This document shows positions 33,853-42,474 of a stretch of DNA of 64,000 nucleotides, one piece after another; the first letter of the stretch is position 1, and each line of letters starts with the position of its first letter. The notes beneath the pieces are model-generated. The model was not told the origin of the DNA. It made no database searches and saw only the letters and a list, made by a program, of their open reading frames with translations. The stretch is from Mesorhizobium sp. CAU 1732. Its GTDB lineage: Bacteria; Pseudomonadota; Alphaproteobacteria; Rhizobiales; Rhizobiaceae. Both the position numbers and the translations under genes were made by a program. The stretch lies in assembly GCF_039888675.1 (NCBI RefSeq), contig NZ_JBDQQR010000001.1:2666001-2730000 (forward strand), written 5' to 3'.

Positions 33853-34046
33853 GTGCGAGACGTCAATCGAGAAGGCATGATTTTCGCCGGATAGTTGCGC
33901 TGCGACTGTATTTTTCGGTGTATCGGTATGCGTCGCGCTCGTTCGTGAATACATGGCGAGCGTCGATCAGGCCGCCAAAATCGGGGAGGGCGCTTGCGCG
34001 TTCCGGGCCGAGTTTCTACGATTTGCGCCAACAGGGAGGACGCGCC

Positions 34047-34094
34047 ATGACGAATCGACAGGACACCGGACCATGCCGGCGGGCGGCGCGATGA
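34047..34094 (+). CDS. Possible 15-residue leader peptide coupled to the extradiol dioxygenase start
   Basis: An ATG at 34047 preceded by a strong GGGAGG opens a 15-codon frame (product begins MTNRQDTGPC) whose TGA overlaps the ATG of the dioxygenase at 34091 (ATGA). The ribosome site of the dioxygenase start itself is weak, so translation may start here and re-initiate. It could also be a remnant or a misread N-terminus. There is no homology evidence. Confidence 0.35.
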   Translation: MTNRQDTGPCRRAAR

Positions 34095-35050
34095 CGGAGC
34101 CTTGCTTCGACGTCGCCCATCTCGGGCATGTGGAACTGTATACCGACCGGTTCGAGGAGAGCCTCGACTTCTTCGTCCGCGTCTACGGTCTCACGCCAAG
34201 CCTGGTCGAGGACGGCGTCGCCTATCTGCGCGCCTTCGACGATTATGAATTCCACACGCTCAAGCTGGTGCGCCACAGCACCACCGGCATCGGCCACGTC
34301 GCCTACCGCACGAGTTCGCCGGAGGCGCTCGAACGGCGCGTCGCGGTCATCGAGGGCATGGGGTGCGGGATCGGCTGGGTGGATGGCGATGCCGGCCATG
34401 GGCGGGCCTATCGCTTCTCCGATCCGGACGGCCACATCTTCGAGCTCTACTACGACACCGCCGTCTATGAAGCGCCCGAGGACGAGCGTCCGGCGCTCAA
34501 GAACATCGCGCAGCGATATCATGGGCGTGGCGCGGCACCGCGCCGGCTCGACCATCTAAACCTGCTCGCCGCGGACGTCTCGGCGATCCGCGACTTCATG
34601 ACCAAGGCGCTCGGCAGCCGCGTGACGGAGCAGATCCAGCTCGACAATGGCAGGCTTGGCGGCTGCTGGTTCACGGTCAACAACAAGAGCTACGACATCG
34701 CCTATTCGGAAGATCACTCCGGCGGGCGCGGGCGCTTTCACCACGTGACCTATGCGGTCGACCAGCGCGAGGACATCCTGCGCGCGGCCGATATCTTTCT
34801 GGAAAACGGCGTCCACATCGAAACCGGCCCGCACAAGCATGCGATCCAGGGCACCTTCTTCCTCTATGTCTGGGAGCCTGCCGGCAATCGCGTCGAGCTT
34901 GCCAATGCCGGCGCGCGGCTGATCCTCAGGCCGGACTGGCCGACCGTCACCTGGACGGAGGCCGATCGCAGGAAGGGGCAGGCCTGGGGGCTCAAGACCA
35001 TCGAGACCTTCCACACCCACGGCACGCCCCCGGTCGAACCCAAGACCTGA
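34091..35050 (+). CDS. Type I (VOC-fold) extradiol ring-cleavage dioxygenase, catechol 2,3-dioxygenase-like
   Basis: The 319-residue protein has two VOC domains. The C-terminal one holds the iron ligands His155 (RRLDHLNLL), His217 or His218 (GRFHHVTYAV) and Glu269 (GNRVELAN), with Tyr259 in FLYVWEPAG, matching His153, His214, Glu265 and Tyr255 of XylE-type catechol 2,3-dioxygenases. The catalytic set is therefore complete. It would cleave a catechol next to its hydroxyl pair in the cytoplasm. It lies beside the methoxy-aromatic island, upstream of a TetR gene and divergent from the MetF-like gene. Whether its substrate is a methylated catechol or an unrelated one is unknown. Confidence 0.87.
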   Translation: MTEPCFDVAHLGHVELYTDRFEESLDFFVRVYGLTPSLVEDGVAYLRAFDDYEFHTLKLVRHSTTGIGHVAYRTSSPEALERRVAVIEGMGCGIGWVDGDAGHGRAYRFSDPDGHIFELYYDTAVYEAPEDERPALKNIAQRYHGRGAAPRRLDHLNLLAADVSAIRDFMTKALGSRVTEQIQLDNGRLGGCWFTVNNKSYDIAYSEDHSGGRGRFHHVTYAVDQREDILRAADIFLENGVHIETGPHKHAIQGTFFLYVWEPAGNRVELANAGARLILRPDWPTVTWTEADRRKGQAWGLKTIETFHTHGTPPVEPKT

Positions 35051-35125
35051 GGTCTGCTCCACGGATCAAGCGATAGACCGGATCACCCGGGCGCGGTTCC
35101 GGATGAGGTGGAATCGCTTTGCGCG

Positions 35126-35258
35126 AACACCCCCTCCACCGCCTCCGGCGGTCCCCCTCCCCCATAAAATGGGGGAGGATCCACGTTGCGGCCATCCTCG
35201 ACCTGGATCCTCCTCCGTTTACGGGGGAGGGGGACCACGAAGTGGTGGAGGGGTGTTT
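35126..35258. repeat. Rhizobial-type intergenic palindromic element
   Basis: The stretch starts AACACCCCCTCCACC and ends with its inverse GGTGGAGGGGTGTTT, with CCCCCTCCCCC and GGGGGAGGGGG inside. A further inner pair is GAGGATCCA and TGGATCC, so it folds as one long hairpin. Elements of this make-up are abundant between genes in Mesorhizobium and related genera. It fills the gap between the dioxygenase and the TetR gene; outside it and the operator the region 35051-35384 shows nothing else. Confidence 0.7.
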
Positions 35259-35343
35259 CGGTTAAAACCCGACATGGCCCGCGCGCTTCCGCGTGCCCGC
35301 GCGCGGTCGTCCATCGCACTCCCCGCAGCAGCGAGTGTTGACA

Positions 35344-35383
35344 TGACCAAGCAATTTGTACAAACGTACAAGGAGATTGGTCA
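35344..35383. promoter_or_regulatory. Nested palindromic operator overlapping the second TetR start
   Basis: TGACCAA (35344-35350) and TTGGTCA (35377-35383) enclose TTGTAC (35356-35361) and GTACAA (35366-35371), all sharing one centre at 35363.5. The right arm overlaps the AAGGAG ribosome site, so binding would block translation initiation or transcription of the TetR gene itself. Confidence 0.75.
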
Positions 35384-35384
35384 T

Positions 35385-36026
35385 ATGGAGGAGACCGTGG
35401 GCGGAGACGTGCGACAGCGATTGATCGATACTGCGGCGACGCTGTTTTCGCGCAACGGCTACAGCGCCGTGTCCATGCGCGAGATCGCCAAGGCGGCCGA
35501 TGCCAATGTCGGCAGCCTCACCTATCATTTCGGCTCCAAGGCCAATCTGCTGCGGGAAATCTACGAAAGCCGGACCGCGCCGATGAATGCGCGCCGTCTG
35601 GAGCTTCTTGGCGAAGCCAAGCGCATTCAGGACAGGCACGACAGGTTGCGTGCGATCCTGCGCGCCTATGTCGTTCCGGCGTTCTCCTCGTCCAGCCATG
35701 GCGACGGGGGCGGTGCGGAGTTCACCCGCATGCGCGCCATCCTGTCGGCCGAGGGCAACGAGGATGCGCGTTCGATCATCGCCCAGGCCTTCGACACGAC
35801 GAGCCGCGCCTTCATCGACGCGATCGGCGAATGCGTTCCGGGCGCACCGATCGACGGCCTGATCTGGCGAAGCCAGTTTCTGCTCGGATCGCTCTATTAC
35901 GCACTCATCAACCCCGAGCGCGTGAGCCGTCTGTCGGACGGACGCGTGGACGGCAACGATCACGATCGTGCGATCGAGCAGATCGTCGAAGCGAGCCACG
36001 CAAGCTTCCTTGCGCTCGCCACCTGA
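35385..36026 (+). CDS. TetR/AcrR family transcriptional regulator
   Basis: This 213-residue regulator has its helix-turn-helix in VRQRLIDTAATLFSRNGYSAVSMREIAKAADANVGSLTYHF, cited here by family position: the recognition helix follows MREIAKAAD. The start at 35385 is supported by AAGGAG nine bases upstream; an earlier in-frame ATG at 35343 would put the operator inside the gene. It lies 46 bases before the TAXI-TRAP and lower-pathway genes and is co-directional with them. It probably represses its own operon in response to an aromatic-pathway compound. It is distinct from the first TetR, although both operators contain TTGGTCA. Confidence 0.87.
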   Translation: MEETVGGDVRQRLIDTAATLFSRNGYSAVSMREIAKAADANVGSLTYHFGSKANLLREIYESRTAPMNARRLELLGEAKRIQDRHDRLRAILRAYVVPAFSSSSHGDGGGAEFTRMRAILSAEGNEDARSIIAQAFDTTSRAFIDAIGECVPGAPIDGLIWRSQFLLGSLYYALINPERVSRLSDGRVDGNDHDRAIEQIVEASHASFLALAT

Positions 36027-36072
36027 TGGGAAAACCCATTCAACCAACATGCCAATCCAGGGAGGACGGGCA

Positions 36073-37002
36073 ATGAAACTTTTCAAATCAATCGTCGCAA
36101 TGGGCATAGCCTTTGCCATCACCAGTTCGGCGCATGCAGCGGAGCGCGTGTCGATCGGCACGGGCGGCACCGGCGGCCTCTTCTACGTCATCGGCGCGGG
36201 CATGGCGGACATCCTGAACCAGCATATGCCGGACACGACCGCACGGGCCGAAGTCACCGGCGCATCGGTGGAGAACATCCGCCGCGTGGCAGCCGGGCAG
36301 ATGACTTTCGGCTTCTCCTCCTCCTCGACGCTCTACGAAGCGACCGTGGCGGAAGGTCCGTTCCAGGAAAAGCTCGACGTCGCGGCGCTCGCGTATCTCT
36401 ATCCGGCCGTTCTCCAGATCGCGACGATCGAGGGTACCGGCGTCGAGACGATGGAAGACCTCGCCGGCAAGCGCATCAATCTCGGGCCCCCCGGCTCGAA
36501 CTCCGCGATCCTCGTCCAGCGCCTGATGGAAGCCTACGACGTGTTCGATGCAGGCAACGTGCAGTTCCTCTCCTATTCGGAGGGCGCGACCGCGTTGATG
36601 AACGGGGTGATCGAGGCGACGGTCGTGCTGGCGGGCGCGCCCACCGCAGCCCTGATCGACCTCGGAGCGCAGCGCAACATGCGGCTGATCTCGATCGATG
36701 CCGACAAGGTCGACGCGCTGACCGCCGAATACCCGTTCTACCAGCTCTATGAAATCGCGCCCGGCACCTATTCCGGCCAGGACGAAACGGTGCTTGCCAT
36801 CAACGATCCGGCGACGATCTTCACCAGCGCGGGCGCTGACGAGGAAACCGTCTACCAGATCACCAAGGCGCTCTTCGACAATCTCGGCGCGCTGGGCGAA
36901 GTGCATCCGCAGGCGCGTGCGATCTCGCTCGACACCGCTACCGAAACGCCGATCGCCCTGCATCCGGGCGCTCAGCGCTATTTCGACGAGGCCGCTCAGT
37001 AG
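36073..37002 (+). CDS. TRAP transporter solute receptor, TAXI family
   Basis: The 309-residue periplasmic receptor begins with a signal peptide (LFKSIVAMGIAFAITSSAHA) and has the TAXI hallmarks SIGTGGTGGLFYVIGAGMADILN, the serine-rich FGFSSSSTLYEA loop, GKRINLGPPGSNSAI and the ETVYQITKALFDN tail. TAXI receptors bind carboxylates and deliver them to a fused TRAP permease. It lies directly downstream of tetR and upstream of its permease, from which it is separated by a GC-rich stem-loop. In context it probably imports an aromatic acid or a tricarboxylate-like ring-cleavage product such as pyrone dicarboxylate. Confidence 0.9.
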   Translation: MKLFKSIVAMGIAFAITSSAHAAERVSIGTGGTGGLFYVIGAGMADILNQHMPDTTARAEVTGASVENIRRVAAGQMTFGFSSSSTLYEATVAEGPFQEKLDVAALAYLYPAVLQIATIEGTGVETMEDLAGKRINLGPPGSNSAILVQRLMEAYDVFDAGNVQFLSYSEGATALMNGVIEATVVLAGAPTAALIDLGAQRNMRLISIDADKVDALTAEYPFYQLYEIAPGTYSGQDETVLAINDPATIFTSAGADEETVYQITKALFDNLGALGEVHPQARAISLDTATETPIALHPGAQRYFDEAAQ

Positions 37003-37056
37003 CATCGACAAGCTGCGGGATGGCGATGCCGATCCGCAGTTTCCTGCCTTTCCATC

Positions 37057-37080
37057 CCGGCGCGCATCCGTGCGCGCCGG
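37057..37080 (+). other. Intercistronic stem-loop after the TAXI receptor gene
   Basis: CCGGCGCGCA (37057-37066) pairs perfectly with TGCGCGCCGG (37071-37080) around a four-base TCCG loop in the 124-base gap between receptor and permease genes. No T-run follows. Confidence 0.6.
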
Positions 37081-37126
37081 CACCCCACGACGCCGCAGCG
37101 GTTTCAGCCGCGCGAAGCGAGGACAG

Positions 37127-39076
37127 ATGTCGCAAACCCTGAATGAATTGCGCCTTCCCCAAGACGGCGCAGGGCCGCGCGAGACGGCACTCATATCCAT
37201 CCTCTATGTCGCGCTCGCCCTGGTGGCGAACGGGCTCGTCATCTATGGCGCGTTCTTCGGTGCGATCACGGCGCTTCTGTTGCGGTCGCTGTTCTTTTCC
37301 GCCGTCGCCGCAGCCGGCCTCATGGCGGCGGGCCTCAAGATGCGCTCGCCAGTGCTGCGCATGGTGCTCTATGCGTTCGCGCTCTTTGCGCTGTTGCCCG
37401 GGCCCTATCTCTACCAGTCCTATCTCGACATCATCATGCGCGGCGCGATGGCGAATTCGATGGACGAGATCATGTTCGTCGGGACACTGCTGGTGGTACT
37501 GCTGCTCGTCCGCCTCTCGATCGGCTGGTCGCTGCTCGTGCTGTCGCTCATCTCGCTCAGCTATGCCTATTGGGGCTATCTGATCCCCGGCAAATACGGC
37601 CATGGCGGCTACGACCTGTCGCGGCTCGCATCGACGCTGTTCTTGTCGACCGAGGGTTTCTACGGCGTCCCGATGGGCGTCGCGGTCGAATACATCTTCC
37701 TGTTCGCGCTGCTCGGCACCGTGCTGATGCGTATGGGAACCGGCGAGGTCTTCGTCGACATCGCGCGCGGACTGACAGGCCGCGTCCAGGGCGGTGCCGG
37801 CCTGTCGGCGACGCTCGCCAGCGCCATGCTCGGCACGATCAACGGCAGCGCGGTCGCCAATGTCGTGACCACCGGCCCCTTCACCATTCCGCTGATGCGC
37901 CGCACCGGCTTTTCGGCCAAGACCGCCGGTGCGATCGAGGCGGCGTCATCCTCCGCCGGCCAGATCCTTCCGCCGATCATGGGTGCGGCAGCCTTCCTCA
38001 TGGCCGAAATCGTCGGCGTTCCCTATGCGCAGATCGCGCTTGCGGGCCTCGTTCCGGGCCTGCTCTACGTGCTTGCCCTGATGGTGGCGGTCAGGCTCGA
38101 AGCCGGCCGGCTCAATCTCGAACGCGATACGTCGGGCGGCCTGCGTTTCCTTGGCCAGGCCCTGAAGACGCGCGGCTATCTTCTCATTCCGCTCGTGGGC
38201 CTGATCGGCCTGATGATCTCCGGCATGACGCCGACGCGCGCGGCCGTCTACTGTCTGGTGTTCGCTCTACTGCTGTCGCCATGGCGCAAGGAGACGCGCG
38301 TCAATCTCATCGACCTCCTGGCGATCTGTCGTTCGACCATGATGTCGGCGATGCCGATCGTGGCCGCGGTGGCCGCCGCCGGCATCGTCATCGGCGTTCT
38401 CAACCTCACGGGCATGGGGCTGATGGTCTCCGGCCTGATCATCGAGGTGGGCGGCACCAATCTCTGGCTGGTGCTGATCCTGACGGCTCTGGCAGCCTTC
38501 GTCCTCGGTCTCGGCCTGCCGACCTCGGCGGCCTATCTGCTGCTGGCCGTGCTCGTCGCGCCGGCGCTGATCAGGCTCGGGCTCGATCCCATCGTCGCGC
38601 ATATGTTCATCTTCTATTTCGGCCTCGTCTCGGCGATCACCCCGCCGGTGGCGCTCGCGGCCTATGCGGCGGCCAGCATTTCCGGCGCCGATGCGAACGC
38701 GACCGCATTCGAGTCGATCCGGCTCGGCTTCGTGAAGCTTCTGGTGCCGTTCCTGTTCGTCACCATGCCGGGCCTGCTCTTCCGTGACGATTTGTCGAAT
38801 GTGTGGATCGCCGTGCCTCTTGCGGCGATCGGCTTGACGGGATTGTCCGTGGCGTTCGCGGCATGGCTCGTCCGGCCGATGACATGGCTCGACCGCGCCG
38901 CCTTCGTCGTCGGCTCGCTGCTCGTGTTGTGGCCGAGGCCGGTCGATGCGTTCGATGTCGTCACGCTCGCAGCCCGCGTCAGCGGCCTGGCGATCCTGGT
39001 CGCGATGACAATGCGGCTGATGAAAAGCGGCTACCAGCCCGACGCTGCCGCAGCCCGTCCCGCGGGCAACGCATAA
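37127..39076 (+). CDS. TRAP transporter fused permease (DctQM-type, TAXI-associated)
   Basis: The 649-residue membrane protein carries about 16 helices, combining the small and large TRAP permease subunits. The DctM-like part contains GMRTGTGEVFVDIA-type residues read as VLMRMGTGEVFVDIA, LASAMLGTINGSAVANVVTTG, the SSAGQILPPIMGAAAFLMAE loop and the C-terminal GLPTSAAYLLLAVLVAPAL. The start at 37127 has GAGGA upstream. It works with the TAXI receptor before it. It is followed 20 bases later by ligI, which links import to the lower pathway. Confidence 0.9.
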   Translation: MSQTLNELRLPQDGAGPRETALISILYVALALVANGLVIYGAFFGAITALLLRSLFFSAVAAAGLMAAGLKMRSPVLRMVLYAFALFALLPGPYLYQSYLDIIMRGAMANSMDEIMFVGTLLVVLLLVRLSIGWSLLVLSLISLSYAYWGYLIPGKYGHGGYDLSRLASTLFLSTEGFYGVPMGVAVEYIFLFALLGTVLMRMGTGEVFVDIARGLTGRVQGGAGLSATLASAMLGTINGSAVANVVTTGPFTIPLMRRTGFSAKTAGAIEAASSSAGQILPPIMGAAAFLMAEIVGVPYAQIALAGLVPGLLYVLALMVAVRLEAGRLNLERDTSGGLRFLGQALKTRGYLLIPLVGLIGLMISGMTPTRAAVYCLVFALLLSPWRKETRVNLIDLLAICRSTMMSAMPIVAAVAAAGIVIGVLNLTGMGLMVSGLIIEVGGTNLWLVLILTALAAFVLGLGLPTSAAYLLLAVLVAPALIRLGLDPIVAHMFIFYFGLVSAITPPVALAAYAAASISGADANATAFESIRLGFVKLLVPFLFVTMPGLLFRDDLSNVWIAVPLAAIGLTGLSVAFAAWLVRPMTWLDRAAFVVGSLLVLWPRPVDAFDVVTLAARVSGLAILVAMTMRLMKSGYQPDAAAARPAGNA

Positions 39077-39096
39077 TGGAAGTCCAAGGAGTATCG

Positions 39097-39987
39097 ATGA
39101 CGCCCACGCCGCTGCCGTTCCATCCCAACCCGAAGAAGCCGGATATCGCCCTGCCGGCGGGCGCGTGCGATGCGCATTGCCACGTCTTCGGGCCTGCCGC
39201 GCGCTTTCCCTTTGCGCCGCAGCGCACCTACACGCCGGTGGATGCGCCCAAGGAGACGCTGTTCGCGCTGCATCGGCATCTCGGTATCGAGCGATCCATT
39301 CTCGTGCAGGCGAGCTGTCATGGCACCGACAATGCCGCGATGATGGACGCCATCGCCGCGTCGGGCGGGCGCTATCGCGGCATCGCGATGGTGGACAGGG
39401 ATATCGGCGCCGACGAGCTGGCGGCGCTGCATGAGGGCGGCGTTCGCGGCGTGCGGTTCAACTTCGTCACCCATCTGGGCCAGCCGGCCGATTTCGACGC
39501 GATCCGCGAGATCACGGCGAAGATCATCCCGCTGGGCTGGCACGCGGTGGTGCATTTCGACGCGCATCGGCTCGAAGGCCTGGCCCCGTTCCTGCGCGAA
39601 CTGCAACTGCCCATGGTGATCGATCACATGGGCCGCATCGACGCGTCGGCCGGTATCGAACAGCCGGCGTTCCGTCTGCTGCTGGACCTGATGGAAGACG
39701 AGCGCTTCTGGGTGAAGGTCTGCGGCTCGGAGCGTCTGTCGCGCGCGGGTCCGCCCTTCGAGGATGCCGCCGCCTACGGCGCGCTTCTGGTCGAGCGCTT
39801 CCCCGATCGCGTCCTGTGGGGCACCGACTGGCCGCATCCGAACATCAAGCAGCACATGCCCGACGACGGCGCGCTGGTCGATCTCCTCAGCATCATCGCG
39901 CCGCGGCCCGACCTCATGCAAAAGCTGCTCGTCGACAACCCGACGCGCCTATATTGGCCCGAAACGCTTGGAAGGGAACTGACATGA
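39097..39987 (+). CDS. ligI: 2-pyrone-4,6-dicarboxylate hydrolase-like amidohydrolase (LigI family)
   Basis: The 296-residue amidohydrolase has ACDAHCHVFGPAARFPFAP (His27 and His29), the VVHFDAHRL segment, VIDHMGRIDAS and the aspartate of WGTDWPHPN (Asp244) with the pattern of LigI, about 293 residues in Sphingobium. LigI opens the lactone 2-pyrone-4,6-dicarboxylate to oxalomesaconate in the 4,5-cleavage pathway of protocatechuate. Its neighbours are the next enzymes of that pathway, which strongly supports the role. The start at 39097 follows AAGGAG; it overlaps the GalB-type gene by four bases. Confidence 0.88.
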   Translation: MTPTPLPFHPNPKKPDIALPAGACDAHCHVFGPAARFPFAPQRTYTPVDAPKETLFALHRHLGIERSILVQASCHGTDNAAMMDAIAASGGRYRGIAMVDRDIGADELAALHEGGVRGVRFNFVTHLGQPADFDAIREITAKIIPLGWHAVVHFDAHRLEGLAPFLRELQLPMVIDHMGRIDASAGIEQPAFRLLLDLMEDERFWVKVCGSERLSRAGPPFEDAAAYGALLVERFPDRVLWGTDWPHPNIKQHMPDDGALVDLLSIIAPRPDLMQKLLVDNPTRLYWPETLGRELT

Positions 39988-40715
39988 CCAACAAGACTGC
40001 ATTGGTGATCAGCGCGCATTCTGCGGACTTCGTCTGGCGCTGCGGCGGCGCGATCGCGCTTCACGCCGACAAGGGCTACGACGTGACGGTGGTGTGCCTG
40101 TCGTTCGGTGAGCGCGGCGAAAGCGCCAAGCTCTGGAAGCATGAGGGCATGACGCTGGAAACGGTGAAGACCGAGCGTCGCCGCGAAGCCGAGAATGCCG
40201 CAAAGGCGCTCGGCGTGCACGACATCCAGTTCTTCGATCTCGGCGACTATCCGCTGGAGATGGACCGCGCGGCGAAGGACCGTCTGGTCGACGTGATGCG
40301 TGCCGTTCAGCCGTCCTTCATGATGACGCATTCCAAATACGATCCGTACAACACCGACCACATGTATGTGTCGGAATGGGCGCTCGAATGCCGTGCCATC
40401 GCTCAGGCCTGGGGACACAAGCCGGGAGAGAAAATCCTCGGCGCGCCGCAGCTCTACCTCTTCGAGCCGCACCAGACCGAGCAGATGGAGTGGAAGCCCG
40501 ACGTCTTCCTCGACATCTCGCCGGTGTGGGACAAGAAGTGGGCAGCCATCCAGTGCATGGAAGGTCAGGAGCACCTGTGGCAGTACTACAAGAATGTCGC
40601 CGAAAACCGGGGCAACCATTTCATGCGCAATTCCGGCGGCCAGGCGGGTGGGCGCAAATCGACCCATGCGGAAGGCTATCAGTCCGTCTTCCCGCGAACC
40701 GTGGATGAACTGTGA
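39984..40715 (+). CDS. galB: 4-oxalomesaconate hydratase, GalB-type (PIG-L fold)
   Basis: The 243-residue protein has the LmbE/PIG-L metal motif in the GalB form: [16 protein letters not shown] (His12 and Asp15, where deacetylases have PDDE) and [12 protein letters not shown] (His116, Asp120 and His126). GalB of Pseudomonas putida hydrates oxalomesaconate to 4-carboxy-4-hydroxy-2-oxoadipate in gallate breakdown and is about the same length. The sphingomonad counterpart LigJ is of a different family, so this cluster mixes Lig- and Gal-type enzymes. It is coupled to ligI by ATGA and to the aldolase by GTGATG. Confidence 0.87.
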   Translation: MTNKTALVISAHSADFVWRCGGAIALHADKGYDVTVVCLSFGERGESAKLWKHEGMTLETVKTERRREAENAAKALGVHDIQFFDLGDYPLEMDRAAKDRLVDVMRAVQPSFMMTHSKYDPYNTDHMYVSEWALECRAIAQAWGHKPGEKILGAPQLYLFEPHQTEQMEWKPDVFLDISPVWDKKWAAIQCMEGQEHLWQYYKNVAENRGNHFMRNSGGQAGGRKSTHAEGYQSVFPRTVDEL

Positions 40716-41386
40716 TGGGCATTGTCGTTCAAAACATCGCGCGGGCCGAAGCGTCCGTCATCGATCGCCTCGCCGCTTGCGGTGTTGCCACGGTGCATGA
40801 GGCGCAGGGGCGCAAGGGTCTGCTCGCGAGCTATATGCGGCCGATCTATCGCGGCGCGCGCCTTGCCGCCAGCGCCGTGACCATCTCGGCGCCGCCCGGC
40901 GACAACTGGATGCTCCACGTCGCCATCGAACAGCTTCAGGCCGGCGACATCCTGCTTCTGGCGCCGACGAGCCCCTGCGAAGACGGCTATTTCGGCGACC
41001 TGCTGGCGACCTCGGCGCAGGCACGGGGCTGCCGTGGCCTGATCATCGATGCGGGCGTGCGTGACGTCTCGGACCTGACCACGATGCAGTTTCCCGTCTG
41101 GTCGAAGGCGATTTCCGCGCAGGGCACCGTCAAGGAAACGCTGGGCTCGGTCAACGTTCCGGTCGTCTGCGCCGGCGCACTGGTCAACCCCGGCGACGTG
41201 ATCGTCGCCGACGATGACGGCGTCTGCGTCGTGCGTCGCGAGGAGGCGGAAGACGTGGCGGCGAAAGCCGAGGCCCGCGTTGCGGCCGAAGAGGAGAAGC
41301 GCGTGCGCATGGCCAAGGGCGACCTTGGGCTCGACCTCTACGGCATGCGCGAGAAACTGGCGGCGAAGGGCCTCAAATATGTCTGA
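40712..41386 (+). CDS. 4-carboxy-4-hydroxy-2-oxoadipate aldolase/oxaloacetate decarboxylase (LigK/GalC, RraA-like fold)
   Basis: The 224-residue protein has the RraA-type class II aldolase pattern with [35 protein letters not shown], the [23 protein letters not shown] loop that holds the phosphate- or carboxylate-binding region, and [13 protein letters not shown] with the metal-binding Arg-Asp pair. This enzyme splits the tricarboxylate into pyruvate and oxaloacetate, the last step of the 4,5-cleavage route. A GTG at 40712 or the ATG at 40715 may be the start; both overlap the hydratase stop. It overlaps the tautomerase gene by eight bases. Confidence 0.9.
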   Translation: MMGIVVQNIARAEASVIDRLAACGVATVHEAQGRKGLLASYMRPIYRGARLAASAVTISAPPGDNWMLHVAIEQLQAGDILLLAPTSPCEDGYFGDLLATSAQARGCRGLIIDAGVRDVSDLTTMQFPVWSKAISAQGTVKETLGSVNVPVVCAGALVNPGDVIVADDDGVCVVRREEAEDVAAKAEARVAAEEEKRVRMAKGDLGLDLYGMREKLAAKGLKYV

Positions 41387-42443
41387 GACCGCGCAGGCGG
41401 GCATCCGCTGCATGTGGATGCGCGGCGGCACGTCCAAGGGCGGGTATTTCCTGGCCGAGGATTTGCCGGCGGACGTGGCCGCGCGCGATGCCTTCCTGCT
41501 CGGCGCGATGGGGTCGCCCGACGCGCGCCAGATCGACGGGATGGGCGGCGGCGATCCGCTGACGTCCAAGGTGGCCGTGGTCAGGCGGTCGCAGCGCCCG
41601 GATGCCGATGTCGACTATCTGTTCCTGCAGGTCTTCGTCGATCGGGCGGTCGTGACCGACGCGCAGAACTGCGGCAACATCCTCGCGGGCGTCGGGCCGT
41701 TCGCGATCGAGCGCGGCCTCGTTGCGGCGGCCGGAGAGCAGACCGAAATCCGCATCTTCATGGAGAACACCGGGCAGATCGCCGTCGCCCGCGTCGAGAC
41801 GCCGGACGGGCGCGTCACCTATGCCGGCGAGGCGCGCATCGACGGTGTGCCCGGCACGTCCGCGCCGATCCCGATCACCTTTCAGGACACGGCGGGCTCG
41901 TCCTGCGGCGCGTTGCTTCCCACGGGCAGGGAGGTGGACACGATCGACGGCGTGGACTGCACGCTGATCGACAACGGCATGCCGTGTGTCGTGATGGCGG
42001 CAGATGCTCTCGGCATCGAGGGTACCGAGACGCCCGAGGAACTGGAAGCCGACACGGCGTTGCGGGCGCGTCTGGAAGCGATCCGCCTCAAGGCCGGGCC
42101 GATGATGAACCTCGGTGACGTGGCGCAGAAATCGGTGCCGAAGATGACGATGGTCTCGCCCGCGCGGGCCGGCGGGACGGTCTCGACGCGGACCTTCATC
42201 CCCCACACATGCCACGACGCGATCGGCGTGCTGGGCGCGGTCAGCGTGGCGACGGCCTGCCTGCTGAAGGACGGGCCGGCCGCGCGCATCGCAACGATTC
42301 CCGAGGGGGACGAAAAAACGCTGTCGATCGAGCACCCGACTGGAGAAATGAGCGTCATCGCGACGATGCGTGGTGGAATTGTCGCGAACGCCGCTGTTTT
42401 GCGCACCGCGCGTAAGCTATTCGACGGCGTGATATTCGGCTGA
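41379..42443 (+). CDS. 4-oxalomesaconate tautomerase, PrpF/GalD/LigU family
   Basis: The 354-residue protein of the PrpF fold begins [24 protein letters not shown] and contains [18 protein letters not shown], the [18 protein letters not shown] segment with the conserved cysteine, and a second [18 protein letters not shown] cysteine site. GalD in P. putida and LigU in Sphingobium belong to this family and shift the oxalomesaconate double bond between keto and enol forms or isomers. Position directly after the aldolase in the same transcript supports this. PrpF aconitate isomerase function is possible but less likely here. Confidence 0.88.
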   Translation: MSETAQAGIRCMWMRGGTSKGGYFLAEDLPADVAARDAFLLGAMGSPDARQIDGMGGGDPLTSKVAVVRRSQRPDADVDYLFLQVFVDRAVVTDAQNCGNILAGVGPFAIERGLVAAAGEQTEIRIFMENTGQIAVARVETPDGRVTYAGEARIDGVPGTSAPIPITFQDTAGSSCGALLPTGREVDTIDGVDCTLIDNGMPCVVMAADALGIEGTETPEELEADTALRARLEAIRLKAGPMMNLGDVAQKSVPKMTMVSPARAGGTVSTRTFIPHTCHDAIGVLGAVSVATACLLKDGPAARIATIPEGDEKTLSIEHPTGEMSVIATMRGGIVANAAVLRTARKLFDGVIFG

Positions 42444-42474
42444 CCGCAATCCTCCCCAGGCACGAGACAAACAC

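Noticed and set aside
20399..34143. Other GTATAC hexamers as GntR sites (near 20400 and 34138)
   Set aside because: They lack the flanking AT and CAT arms of the ATGTATACAT core and lie inside coding sequence.
35103..35384. N-terminal extension of the second TetR
   Set aside because: The extension is translated from the palindromic repeat and operator, is proline- and glycine-rich and has no helix-turn-helix similarity; the AAGGAG before 35385 marks a better start.
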